Of a stretch of 64,000 nt of DNA, positions 11,237 through 22,500 are shown in pieces (position 1 is the stretch's first letter; the number at the start of each line of letters is the position of its first letter). Source of the DNA: Drosophila miranda (taxonomy: Eukaryota > Arthropoda > Insecta > Diptera > Drosophilidae); assembly GCF_003369915.1 (NCBI RefSeq), contig NC_046677.1:29406913-29470912 (forward strand). Reading direction: 5' to 3'. The position numbers were made by a program, and so were the translations under genes. The notes beneath the pieces are model-generated. The model was not told where the DNA came from, made no database searches, and was given only the letters and a program-made list of their open reading frames with translations.

Positions 11237-13790
11237 TTAGAATGCCGCCAGAAGGGCCTGTCCCACCGTGTTTAACTTGCTGAAGTTCTCGCCTTGAGGC
11301 GTGTTGGTCAGCTCACGCAACTTGTCCATCACATAGTCGACGGAGATAACTTGGGCGATGGTCTCCTGGCCACATGGGGTCGTGGTCAAGTTTCCGATGG
11401 CTTGCATGGAGCGGTAGCAGGCCTCCAGATCATTGGCCCACTTGAGCAGCTCCACAACACCCGTGGTGACCATATAGCACACCTCGGACTTTGCCACACC
11501 CAGAGTCTGCGAAATGGTCAGGTTCAGATAGAAGGTAGCCATCGCAATCTGCAGATTGGCGCTGCCCGCACGGATTCCACTAATCAGTTCAATGATCTTG
11601 GGCAACTCCGACTCCACCTGCTTCCTTCCAGTGTGGTGGGTGAGGCTGTTGGCCAGGCAGCGCACCACCATCAACTGATTAGCCGCAGCTCCACTGAGTT
11701 GTGGTATTACGATTCCAAGGATGTTATGGCTATTAGTGAGGATACTGAAGATTGCCTCGTTGCGCACGGCCAGGCGCAGTATATCGATGACCGGAAAGAC
11801 CTGACCGGGTGGCCATTTAAGTAGAATAGTCAACGCCTCCAGAGCTGTCAGGTCCACCACCGGAGACTGATCAGTTAGCTTAATGACAGCAAGCAACAAT
11901 TCATCGCCAACTTGTCCATCGCTGGGCGTAAGCTTTTTGTTGAACTCTCTGAAAAAAGAAATTCAGCAATTTAAAGATCCTTAATGTAATAGCCATCAAA
12001 TCACCAATCCACTCACTTTAATTTCTCCAGCACCTTGGTGGCATCGCAGGTGTCAAACGTGCGATAGTTGTTGACGGGGAAATGTTTATCTCCCGCACGC
12101 ACAAAGTTCACATCCACACTGGACGACGCATTGCTTGCGCTAGTAGAATAGCTAGAGGATCCGGTGAAGGGATCCGCATTGCCAGGGGTTGCGACATTCG
12201 TACTGGTAGAGCCAGGTAGATAGCGAGAGCCGCCAGTAAAGGGATCCTGATAGCCGCTGGGTGCCTGACTCATCACCACAGGCCCACTCTTAGAGTTCTT
12301 TACAATAAAGTTGGCCACCTGTTCGAGGTATGCCTGTGGCAGATCGTTCTTGTGAATGAAGGCTTGTGCTGCCAGCCAGGGATCTTCGCCATGGTTGTAG
12401 GGAAGTTTTATCGGCGGAGCCGTGTCGGAGATGTCGACATTGAACACAAAGTCGTACTCCCTGCCCTCGTACAGATTCTTGCCGGAGGTGACCTGAGTGC
12501 CACCCGAGGCGCCCATGACATCACCAACCAAATTCCACTTGCCGAGCTCCCAGGAATAACACTTGACGGATCCATCTAGATGACGTACCATTTTCGTTTG
12601 TCCCTCGCGGGTTCCATTCGCTAGCAGGGCCTCAGGACCTGGAAGACTGAAAGGAGTACATAAGGCACTGAGTGCGAGATGAAAGAAAAGCGAAGGCAAG
12701 GCTCACTCAGTTTTCTTAACGCCGCCAATCTCCTCGTTTATCTGCGACTTTCGAGTGGCCACGGCCAGGTCGAAGGCTTTTCGGTTGGCCTCGCTTGCTT
12801 GACGCGCTGGGTCTTTGCTAAAGACTCGGACGACGCCATCGCTGCAGCCCGTGACAATGTCTCCGTTTAGCAGACACGCCACTGACCACACCGATATTCC
12901 CGGATGCAGAATGGGCTCGCCCAACTCATCACCGGTTATTACATTCCACATGCGCAGAGTGCTGTCCTCGCCGCAGGAGACAACGACCTGGTCGCCCAAG
13001 GCCTGGTTTCGGGCCATGGCATAGATGTAGTTGGTATGCCCGGCCAGCTTGCGCACGCACTCGCCCTCCTCGTTCCAGAAGTTCAGGACGCCATCGTTGC
13101 CGCACGAGAGTAGCGTGTTGGCCTCTAGGCCAATCAGACCGCGAACGCAGTCGGTGTGGCCCTTGAGCATACGCAGCTTCTCGCCCTTCTCGTTCCAGTA
13201 GTAAATGCACTTGTCGGCCCCACCGGTCACGTACTTTTGCTCCGTTTTCAGAGTGGCCACAGCCCAGACGGCTGCTTCGTGCCCTTTGAGAGACACGGTC
13301 GTAGCTTCGCCCGTTTCTCCTATGGTCCACACACGAGCCGTTTTGTCCCAACTGCCGCTGATGAGACTGCGCGGCTTCAGGCCCTCAGACAAGGCACAAA
13401 CGGTCGACTCGTGACCTTTAAGCGTAAGCAGCGGCAGAAAGCCGTCTTGCTTATAGATGCAAATTGTCGCGTCATTGCTGGCCGTGCAAATCCACTGCTC
13501 GGCGGTATGGAAAAATATGTAGGATATGAAATTTTTGTGGTCCTTCAGCGTCAGGCCCTCAATATACTCGTTGCTGGAATATCAAAGGAGGATTGAGGAT
13601 TAAAAAACCACATGATTCTAGCTCAAACAACGCACCCAATTGGCTTCCACAGCTTTGTACTCTTGTCGCGAGACCCAGACAAAATAATTTGACCCTCGGG
13701 CGTGACGCTACCAGCGGCAACAGCGCGCACATCCAAGCTGTGGCCAAACAGCTCACAGCTAAGCTTATACGTATCCAGCGTAGGCTCCAT
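11237..13790 (-). CDS. Plap: Phospholipase A2-activating protein, right copy
   Basis: Exons 13790-13636, 13573-12707, 12646-12017 and 11948-11237 on the minus strand, 787 residues. The WD40, PFU and PUL regions are all present with no stop or frameshift. It differs from the left copy by two residues (FSKLN, FSILTN) and one silent base at 13107. The 5' flank to 13998 is the same as in the left copy, so both Plap copies should be promoter-competent. Which copy is ancestral cannot be decided from coding sequence alone. Confidence 0.93.
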
Positions 13791-13998
13791 TCCTCTATTA
13801 AGCGGTTTACAACTCTTAAATTTTCCCTTTTCCACCGGCTTTTTGCCAATGTCTTTTGTCTTTCACTTTGTGTGACCGTGGATTTATTTATCATATATAT
13901 ACTGTCTGGCCCTCGCAAATATACCAAAATTTACGTGAAATTTTCTAAATATACCATATACTGACGGAATCAAGATCTTTTTTACATATCCCCCGTTT

Positions 13999-14469
13999 TT
14001 GATATTCCGTAGAATATTACTAGCTATATAGAACATTTATCCATGCCCACATAATTTTGTACGATTAGTGAATCCATTTTCTAATTGACTGGTTTATTTT
14101 AAACACTTGCTTTTATTGGATCTTGTCTAAAAAAAGGTTTTAGCGAAATAGGTAAAAAAAAAAACAAAAGAGGATAGTCGTTCCTATTGTTAAATTTTGA
14201 TATTCCGTCGAATATTATTATTTGCCATGCCCACATGCCGACTGCCTGGGAAAATCCCAGTCCTTTAAATTATATTATTTTGGAGTGGCTATTAAAAAAA
14301 TGTAATATTTAAAAGATTTCATATATTTCCATAACAAAATTTGCAAAAGGTGCATACGATAGTCTATTAGCTTGCATCACTATCAAGAGTAGTACTATCG
14401 ACTCATGGATTTAACAGGCGACCGTCTCTAAGACGAAAAATTATTGTTTACATTTTCACCCCTTTCCAA
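13999..14469. other. Intergenic, original right flank of the duplicated block
   Basis: AT-rich with poly-A/T runs. A string like TTTTGATATTCCGT followed by GAATATTA occurs near 13996 and again near 14195, each time shortly before ATGCCCACAT. This is a diverged direct repeat with a period of about 200 bp. No gene is visible. Confidence 0.5.
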
Positions 14470-15023
14470 ATGGGGCAAAGTTATTTTTGTGATTACTGCG
14501 GTTGTTTTATGAAAAGTGACTTGAATGTGCGGAAGCTGCACAACAATGGCATATCTCACACGGTGGCCAAGTATCGGTACATGCGGCGCTTCGAAGGTAC
14601 GAACTACTATCTCTGCTTGCAACAGAGCGTACCCACTGTCCAACTAACCCACTGTTTGACACTTACATACATATGTACATAGATCCCGCTAAGATTTTGG
14701 CAGAGGAGCGTCTAAAGAAACCATGTCAGCGCTATTTTAAGGGATACTGCAAGTTCGATCTGTATTGCAATTATGGTCATTATAGTGAAAGGGAGTTCAA
14801 GAAGCTGGAAAAGCTAGGTACGTTCCACGTAGGAAAGGGATTACAAATGGAAATACCTAAAAATTACTATTTTGCAGTTGGCGCGCAGAAGAACTCGAAA
14901 TCTCGCAAGCGGAAAGCAAAGAAATGGCCTTGGAGAACACATCAGACTGGTCTACCACCGTCCCTGCGTCCAATGGAATTGGCGAAGCTCAAGAAAACCA
15001 ATTTTGAACTAAACTGGGGCTAA
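14470..15023 (+). CDS. ZMAT5-like protein (U11/U12 snRNP 20K homologue)
   Basis: Three exons, 14470-14596, 14683-14817 and 14878-15023, give 135 residues. The N-terminus is a matrin/U1C-type C2H2 finger (YFCDYCGCFM, then H-x-x-G-x-x-H). It is followed by a CCCH finger (CQRYFKGYCKFDLYCNYGH) and a C-terminal LPPSLRP motif ending in W-G. This order and the ending match vertebrate ZMAT5, the 20K protein of the minor-spliceosome U11/U12 di-snRNP; a role in U12-type 5' splice-site recognition is inferred from that. It is shorter than the human protein (170 residues). Intron 2 is exactly 60 bp, in frame and free of stops, so a retained-intron isoform is possible. It converges on the ankyrin gene with 35 bp between stops. 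Confidence 0.85.
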
Positions 15024-15058
15024 ACATATTTACTTTTCGATGTAATGTACATTTATCG

Positions 15059-16860
15059 TCATCCATTTAATATGCCAATGACTTTATCCATCACGCGGGA
15101 TATTTTCAAATTAATCCTCAAAATGCGAGCATATTCGTAGTGAAACGATTTGGGGGAATGCCCGCTGAGGTTTTCCTGGTCTGGATCGCACAAATGAGCC
15201 AACAGGAAATAGCAAATATGCTCTGAAATATAAAGACGATGATGATGCAACATTACGAAATATTTTATCGCCTTTTCCATTAGCTCACCTTGCTCCTGTT
15301 CTACAGCAAAGAAAAGAAGAGTGTTGCCCGCCATCAACTCTGCTGCATTTAGAATATCCAGCTTCAATCGGCGATCCTTGAGCACATGCTTGGTTGTTTC
15401 TAGTCTATCGCAGGCACGCTCATAGTATTTGGCAAACGCTTTCTCTGGCGTCAGCTTTGAGTCTGTCGTCTCTGTTGCCCTCCGATATACAGCCCCCCCC
15501 TCCAATTGCCGCTCATCTATGCAGTCCAATATGGTCTCTGCCACATGGTACTGATTGTGACGCACTGCCAGGTGCAGGGCAGTGTACCCGGCATCGTTTG
15601 TCTGTAGCAAGAGATCCAGGTCAATACGTAGCATTAGTTGCCTTATGGATTCTCTATCAATGTTGTTGATGACAGCTATGTGGAGGGCCGTATTTCCGTT
15701 TTCGTATATGTGGTTGGGCAAACAGCCGGCTGTTAAAAGGGCTGTGACTAGATCCGGCTCACGATCATTCGTTAGAGCAAGTTCCAGGCAATCTTCACCA
15801 TCAGCACTAATCATTTCATTGATATCAAAATTGCTATATTTGCAAACAAAAATCTGACGACGCACGCCATAAATGTCGCCGTCTAGGATATCATCATGAA
15901 TGGGTCTAAGTAGGGGAAGAACTAAAATCACACATCTGATTTCAAGGTACATGTTTACAATTACTCACAGCAGGCCCTGAAGAGACAAAATACGGGCCTT
16001 CTGGAATTCCATAGCCATTATGCGAATGAGTTTTTCATTGTCCATACCATTTTCAATGTAAGAGTCGACATATTGGAAACCTTCAGCCACGTTGATGGAC
16101 ACATCCGACATGGTCGAGCTGCGACGCTCTAACGCCGGTCGATCTTCCTCTTTCCTCTTTCGTTCCTGGGAATACAAATAAATTAATGTCCCAACTTGCA
16201 ATATACAATTGTGTGTCTGTAGCCACTTTGACATACAGGAACTTCCAGTTTTCTCTTCTTGGTGATCACGGGAGTTAGTTGTTTAACCTCCCGTTCCTGC
16301 TGGGCCATTTCAGCTGCTGATACTTTGACCACTTGTGGCACACAGGTGTTGCGCTTACGACCACGCTTTTTCGCAACTTTCAGAGGCATGGATTGAGCTG
16401 GACTGGGACTAGGAATGGGGCTGGGACTGGGTACACCAGTCAATGAGTCATTTTTTATCAACCCCTTTACGAGTGTATTTGGCGTCGCATGATTTCGATA
16501 AGGTGTGCTGGGCGATGGTATCCTTGGTTCGTCATCAGTTTGTGTGGAAGCGCTCACTTTGGTCGCCCCACAACAACACTGTTTATTTAGACGCGAGGTA
16601 GATGCAGATATCTTATCGCTCCCCGGTCCATTAATAGCATCGATGAGACGTTGTTGTATATCTTTATCTGGTATACGCATGACTTCTCTGATGATATCCT
16701 TGTAAACCGGCAGAAAGGCTTTTCGTTGTGTGTACGTACTGCTCTTCAAAGGTGCGGGTCCAACAGCAACTACAACTGGCGCTGTCTGTTTCAATATCAG
16801 GTCTGTTCCAGACGACACCCGCTGTATGCACTGCGTTTTCGTTAATAGCACTTTCTTCAT
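15059..16860 (-). CDS. pkl: IkB-like ankyrin-repeat protein (pickle-like)
   Basis: Minus-strand exons 16860-16237, 16165-15969 and 15905-15059 join in phase to give 555 residues. The N-terminal half is low-complexity and basic, with an SPSP-rich stretch and KKRGRKR and KKRK motifs that look like nuclear localisation signals. The C-terminal exon has ankyrin repeats with clear cores: NGNTALHIAV at about residue 343, AGYTALHLAV at about 380 and AGNTLLFFAV at about 470. Nuclear ankyrin proteins of this shape belong to the IkB superfamily. In Drosophila, pickle (CG5118) is the nuclear member reported to restrain Relish homodimers in immune signalling. I assign it from domain order and from memory of its neighbours, so the symbol is likely but not proven. 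Confidence 0.75.
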
Positions 16861-17442
16861 TGTTTTTCACTTTGTACAGCACTTCCAGAACGAACAGAGC
16901 GATGCCTGCAGAGCTGATTACGTTTTGTTTGATTTTCAGGGGAAGTCTATGTTTAGATCGAATAAAATATTATAAAATGGTTTTTCCCCAACACACGCTG
17001 CGCAGTGAGGGACTTTCAGTGTTGCAAAGCGCAAGCTTTTGACGTTTTCAAGCACTATACTTAGAGCTGTGCGATACTGCGAATATTTCATTACAACTGT
17101 AAATGAGCCGACTATAATCGTATATACTTAATAATAATCATATTTTTATAATTTGCAATATTTAACTTGACATCTGTGCCTTGCGTAAACATTTTTTTCT
17201 TTCTTTTTCTTAAAATAATTTGGTATTCTTCAAATATTTTCATCTCTAGATTCTCACGCTACAATCAACTATCGCTATTGTGTGAATGGCAAAAAAGAGT
17301 GCCACAAAAACAAAGATAGCCAAAAAGAGTGGGAGGCTATAAACAGTTGTCTAATCTTAGATCGTTTGATAAAAGTTTGTTAACCTAAACGGTGACCGGG
17401 GTGCCTACAAGGCCGCGGATTTACCTCAAGGAGAGAATAGGA
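16861..17442. other. Intergenic between pickle and the decayed RBM5-like copy
   Basis: AT-rich. Around 17270-17300 the sequence resembles the region just upstream of the two full RBM5-like genes, sharing GTGTGAATGGCAAA. The DRE-type octamer there is altered (TATCGCTA at 17270-17277, where the full copies have TATCGATA). Confidence 0.55.
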
Positions 17443-18950
17443 ATGGACGGAGGTGGAGGAGGTGGCAATGAAAGCGGTAGATTTATCCGTCCTCTCCGTC
17501 CTGAGCAGCGCCAGTTCGGACGAGAGGATGGCAGTGATCAGTGTGATGATAATTCTGACCATGATCAGTGTCGGAGAGAGAAAGACTACAAGCGCCGCAA
17601 TAACCGAAACAAAAATGGTCATGACCTTTACCGAATTCGAAGCACAACCGACGAAAGCAGCACGTTACTGGACTGCAAGTCCGTCTTTAAGCTGGTTACA
17701 AATCTCCTATGCCTATACCTACTTGCAGCCAGCCTCGTGACCATCAGCCACAGACCAGAAATGGAATCACCAGTGGAACAAATCTTCCACATAAAAGCAG
17801 AGAAGGTGAACGGGAAAGTTGTGTCTCATCAGAGGAGGACCTGGATGAGGGTCAGTTTGGTGGCAACAATATACAGGCTGGCAGTGATGCCCTCAACATC
17901 ATCATTATCTTTGGCGTGACCAAGGGAATCACCAAGTTTGAAGTGTGCACAAAGTGTCAATTGTCATACTGGATTCCCTTTAGCTGATTCTCTTTCTTAA
18001 TACTTTCAGATCACGAGCGCATTGTTAAGGGCTGAATACACGTCATACGGAACAGCGTCAAAGACTCGATGAATATGCACATGGAAATTAATCAAATAAG
18101 TAAGTAAATGGACGCAAGTGTTTAGCTATGATTGCAACAGATAATGATAATCGATGAACTTCGAACCAATGTTACAACCCCATCGGATCCATCATCATTT
18201 TTGACGCAAAAGTTTTTTATCTGCTTCTGTTTGAAATTTAGATCCGTCACGCGGTATAGCATTTATCGAATTTACCACCGTTGAGGAAGCGAAACAATGG
18301 ATGGAGTTAACACAGTTATCAGCGCCATAAGCAAGACAGTTTTGAAACCCAACCAGCAGTCGGCAGTGATCATGAAATGTGTGTTACCGGCTTAGTTATC
18401 TCACAGTATAACATCATAAGATTATTGATTGAAAAGAAGGTCTGAAGAGAAGTACCTCCAAGGTCTAAGACATGACACATGACAGGTCTTGACACGCTCG
18501 TTGCCTCGATGGAGTTGCACAATGCCTGTACATCGCTGGATCCACCTCTGACCCTAGATGAACGTGCTGGTACACAATTAAACAATTTTACACAATCTTA
18601 CACAATTCTCTCATCGCTTTACTTCTGTTTCAGTATCTATCAGCTACAACATCGAAACTGACATCAGCGAAAAAATAATCGAGACGTCGCACCTTATAAC
18701 CTCTACTATGTCCCCTGACATCGGAGGCATTCAGTGTGGAGGTAACCCGGGTGAGACTGCGTACTACGTTCAGTACTACACGGACTACTTCACGGCGACG
18801 ATAGCCAAGATCAAAAACAGTGGAGACACCAAGTTAACTGAAGCGAACTCTGAAGCGGTAGCCCTCTCGGCTATCCAACGTAAGCAGGAGAAAAATAAAT
18901 TTATTGAGTCGACGACTAGAGCTGCTGCCCAATGCTCAAAATGTGAGTAG
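17443..18950 (+). pseudogene. Decayed and truncated RBM5/RBM10-like paralogue
   Basis: Pieces align in order to the full copies downstream. An N-terminal exon starts with MDGGGGGGNESG. An RRM1 start (NIIIIFGVTKGITKFE) lies near 17896-17942. The RRM1 end (GIAFIEFTTVEEAKQWME) is near 18253-18306, and the RRM2 end (LDTLVASMELHNA) near 18489. The following exon (YYVQYYTDYFTATIAK) lies near 18764-18950. The zinc-finger exons, the first part of RRM2, and the OCRE, C2H2 and G-patch parts are absent. The exon after RRM1 start meets a stop, and the donor after EEAKQWME is CAG-TTATC where the good copies have AAG-GTATC. Divergence from the full copies is large, so this is an old copy. A short transcript could still be made. 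Confidence 0.75.
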
Positions 18951-19060
18951 TAGTTCCGCTCCTCTTGGTAGTCGTCGTCGATCAGGTCGCAGTAGAGATC
19001 CTTGTCCTGACTGCCGCCGGAATGTCTATTGTAATGCGAGGAACGCTCACGACTCCGCGG
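18945..19060 (-). repeat. Inverted scrap of RBM5-like exon 2
   Basis: The reverse complement matches 19800-19914 (RS-rich exon 2: RSRERSSHYNRH...) with only a few changes. It fuses directly to the end of the decayed copy on its left and, at about 19062, to the repeated 5' flank on its right. Its closeness to exon 2 contrasts with the old decay of the neighbouring pseudogene, so it arrived later. Confidence 0.85.
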
Positions 19061-19243
19061 ACGAAATTTAAAATAAATGCATGAATATCTGTAATATAAA
19101 ACGCCTCTGTAAATGTTTTTTTGGATGGTGATTTTCACCTTAATTCTTCAACCAGCTGTAGTTGCTGTATAGCAGTTTCAGCAGTTTCCCTACTCCGTTT
19201 TGCAACAAAGTACATATTTCATTTGCCAAAGTACTCAAGCTAG

Positions 19244-19251
19244 TATCGATA
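19244..19251. promoter_or_regulatory. DRE-type octamer upstream of RBM5-like gene A
   Basis: TATCGATA, the core of the Drosophila DNA-replication-related element found in many housekeeping promoters, lies about 305 bp before the ATG. It is embedded in sequence shared by both full copies. Confidence 0.55.
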
Positions 19252-19555
19252 ACATCTTGTCTGTTTTGTGTGAATGGCAAAGGAGGCAGAGATTTTTCAG
19301 CCAGCCTTTTTGTTGTAAGAATTGTATTTCACGCTCAATGAACGGATTTCGGGGAAAAAGAACACTTTAAATATAATCTTGGTCCTCCCAGCAACGTACA
19401 ATAAGTAAGAAATGTGCAAATCTGAATACGTAACTAGCTAAAGTTTACTTTTAGAGCTTTAGAGCACGGGCTCGGGAAAAGGGCCCAGCGCGAGACAAAT
19501 GAGGACAGACAATTAAATATAATTACCGCTCCGATTCGTATCAGATTAGCGTAGT

Positions 19556-22500
19556 ATGGATTCACGTTACGGTCGAGGCTTCCCAGGAGGAGGTGGAAAT
19601 GGCAATGGCAATAACGGTGGCGGCGGCGGCGTTGTCGGTGGAAACCATGGTGCGGGTCAATATAGACGCTATAGTCGCTCCCGTTCACGTTCCCGGTAAG
19701 ATACCCTCGTCACGTGTATGCTTTCATACGAGTATGAAATATGTTCTTGCAGCGAACGGAACCGAGAGCACGGTGGGTATAGACGCCACAATTCGCGTTC
19801 GCGGAGTCGTGAGCGTTCCTCGCATTACAATAGACATTCCGGCGGCAGTCAGGACAAGGATCTCTACCGCGACCTGATCGACGACGACTACCAAGAGGAG
19901 CGGAACTACAACTCGCGCAATAACTCTGATAATCGCCAGCATCGAAGCGAGGACAACTATGACCGGCGCGAGGATAACTATGATAACAATCGCGATCAGC
20001 GGTGGAAGAACTATGAGCGCCAGTCGCGGGAACGCAACTCCGACTATGATCGGGGCAATGAGCGCAACAAGTAAGACTTGCATTCTGTGATAGCACAAAT
20101 TTTTGCTGTAACTGAACACTTGGATCCATCCTTTCAGTCGGGGCGCTGACTATCGGCATCATAATAATGGAAACAATGGGAGCAACAACGCCCAGCTGAA
20201 TAACAACAGGGATCGCGACAGGGAACGGGACCGAGAGAGACGCTACTCCTCCTCCGACGATAGCGACAACGATGCGACCGACGAGAGCCAGTATCGCCGC
20301 AAGCATCACAGGACCTGCAACGAAGCCCAGAACAATATCATACTCTTCGGGCTTCAGAAGCATGTTACCGAGGCAGACGTAAGAATAAGGTTCTACTGGG
20401 AAAAATATCGATCTGTAACGTAACGCTAACCCTTGCAGATCATGGGCGAGCTCATCAAAGTGAATATGGAGCCCACTTCTATACGAGTGATGAGGAAGCA
20501 GCCTACAGGTGGGTTACACATTCGACGAATTTACTATTTATACATACAATTAGGCTAGTCTAAAACCACACGAAGAGCGTGAGTATTGAGTGCCCAGTGC
20601 CCAGCAATGTTGTCAACAGGAAATACAATTCATTTAATAGTTGGCTTACGACAAACATCTACAAAATTCCACATAAACCAAAAGCAATCCCCAAAAAATG
20701 TTACAGAACTATTGAAACAACCAACAAAATATTTTGACAAAAACATTTTCGTATCTGCTTCTATCTAAAATTTAGGTGCCTCACGCTGTTTCGCATTTGT
20801 CGAGTTTAAAACCGTCGAGGAATCGAGACAATGGATGGAAATAACTAAGGTATCACAACAACCAACAAGACTCTTCCTGATTCAGCCACGAGATCGGCAC
20901 AAATCAAAACTCGGCCTCAACTATAACGAAATCTTCACTTTAAGTTTAGTTCTCCTTGTCGCCCTTTTCAGTTGAGCATTAAGCATTAAGCAATAAGCGT
21001 TGAGCATCTCCTCATTTCATCTGTTTGTTTATGTCAAGTCAAGTCCAAATTCGGATAGTTTAGAGCGAGAACTGAACTTAAAGTAACCATTTCACACTTA
21101 TAGCGGTATTCAGAAGGAGCAAACTGCCAGCGACTACATCCGCCGCAAAACACAGAACAGAAGCAACCTGGTGACTGTGTAGCCTGTGAAACTTATGATC
21201 CAATCATTCCAGTCGCTAATTCGCAATCATTTCGTTGTCTTCCTTCTCTGCTTTAGGGCACTCTCCAGTTGGGCGATCACCGGGTGTCAATGCAGTACAG
21301 CCACACACGGATGTCGGACTGGACTTGTATCAAGGTATAAGCAAATGCTGAAAGATACCAAGATGTTGATACAAGAACAAATCCCATTCATAATTGGGTT
21401 CGACGCAGGGCACTAGTATTTGAATTCGCTTTTCCCCTATGCTTGGGCACTGATCACGACGTCGCTATCTACATAGGTTTGGTCTCTCTCTCGAGCCTCT
21501 TCGTTTAAATGTTGTGCGTCCATGTCTCAAGTGATCATACTAATTCGCTAAACTCTATAGGAATTATTCTAATGCGGGTTTTTTATACCAGATATAGAAT
21601 AGAGGAGAAAATGTACCCCACAAAGTACATATATTCTTGAACAGCATCAATTGCCGAGTCGAAACAGCCATGTCTGTCGGTCCGTCTGTCCGTTTGTTTG
21701 ACGACTAGTTCGCAGGGATTATAAGAGCTAGGGCAACCAAATTACACAGACTCCTGTGATCACACTCTTCAAAATTTTGTACATTTTTGAAAACCGAAAA
21801 CGCAGAAATATAAGGAATGAGCATATTTAGCAGATTGTCGAGTATGGATCAGATCTGATTATTATTATAGCCAGAATGAAAAAATAAATGCAGTGGCCAC
21901 GCAACGCCCTCCACGCTCGTACTCATTCCCTATCTTTCACACAACCTTCGTCGTGCAGTGTGCGCACTTTGGCGGAGGTAAGCCATACCGACTGAGTATC
22001 GTGTAGGGACGCGGGCCCTAGCTGCGACTCACAACGTTCCCGCTCGGTTTTTGTTCCATTCATGCAGACCTCTAGTAAAAATAGATCCTTTTCGTAATTA
22101 GTTTCACTTAGTAAATATAGTCGGTATCCCTAACATGTATTTTTTCGGTCTTGTGGAGCAGTAGAAGAAATCAACTGCTGAATACAGACAGACCAGAATA
22201 GGCAGAGCCTCCGAGATCAGAGGTGAACCATATTCGAAAATAAACCTGAGACCCGGGGGCCGCCCCTAATAGAACTTTAAGACCATGACCCGACTGCCAT
22301 AGAACAGCTTTTTAGTATGTGCGTCATGCAACATCTTGGTAATTGCTTAGTCTTTGGTGCAAGCTACCTTAAAATGTCTGCAAGGTCATCAAACTAAAAC
22401 GAAATCGTTTCTTTCTTTGCTCTTTTAGTGCGGTGCCAGCAATTTTAAGCGCCGCTTCCAGTGCTTCATGTGCAGCGCCTCCCGCGAGGAAAGCGAGAAC

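Larger units (their letters stand above)
8554..13998. repeat. Tandem duplication, right copy (IntS14-MEA1-Plap block)
   Basis: Direct, head-to-tail copy of 3106-8549, about 99.9 percent identical by eye. It starts mid-codon in the IntS14 N-terminus, so this copy brings no IntS14 promoter or start codon. After 13998 the sequence continues into DNA not seen after the left copy, so 13999 onward is probably the original flank. Confidence 0.95.

Noticed and set aside
19710-20363. Long minus-strand frames opposite RBM5-like exons 2-3 (and the same at 25512-26165)
   Set aside because: Shadows of the RS/Asn-rich plus-strand exons; regular codon patterns keep the opposite frames open.
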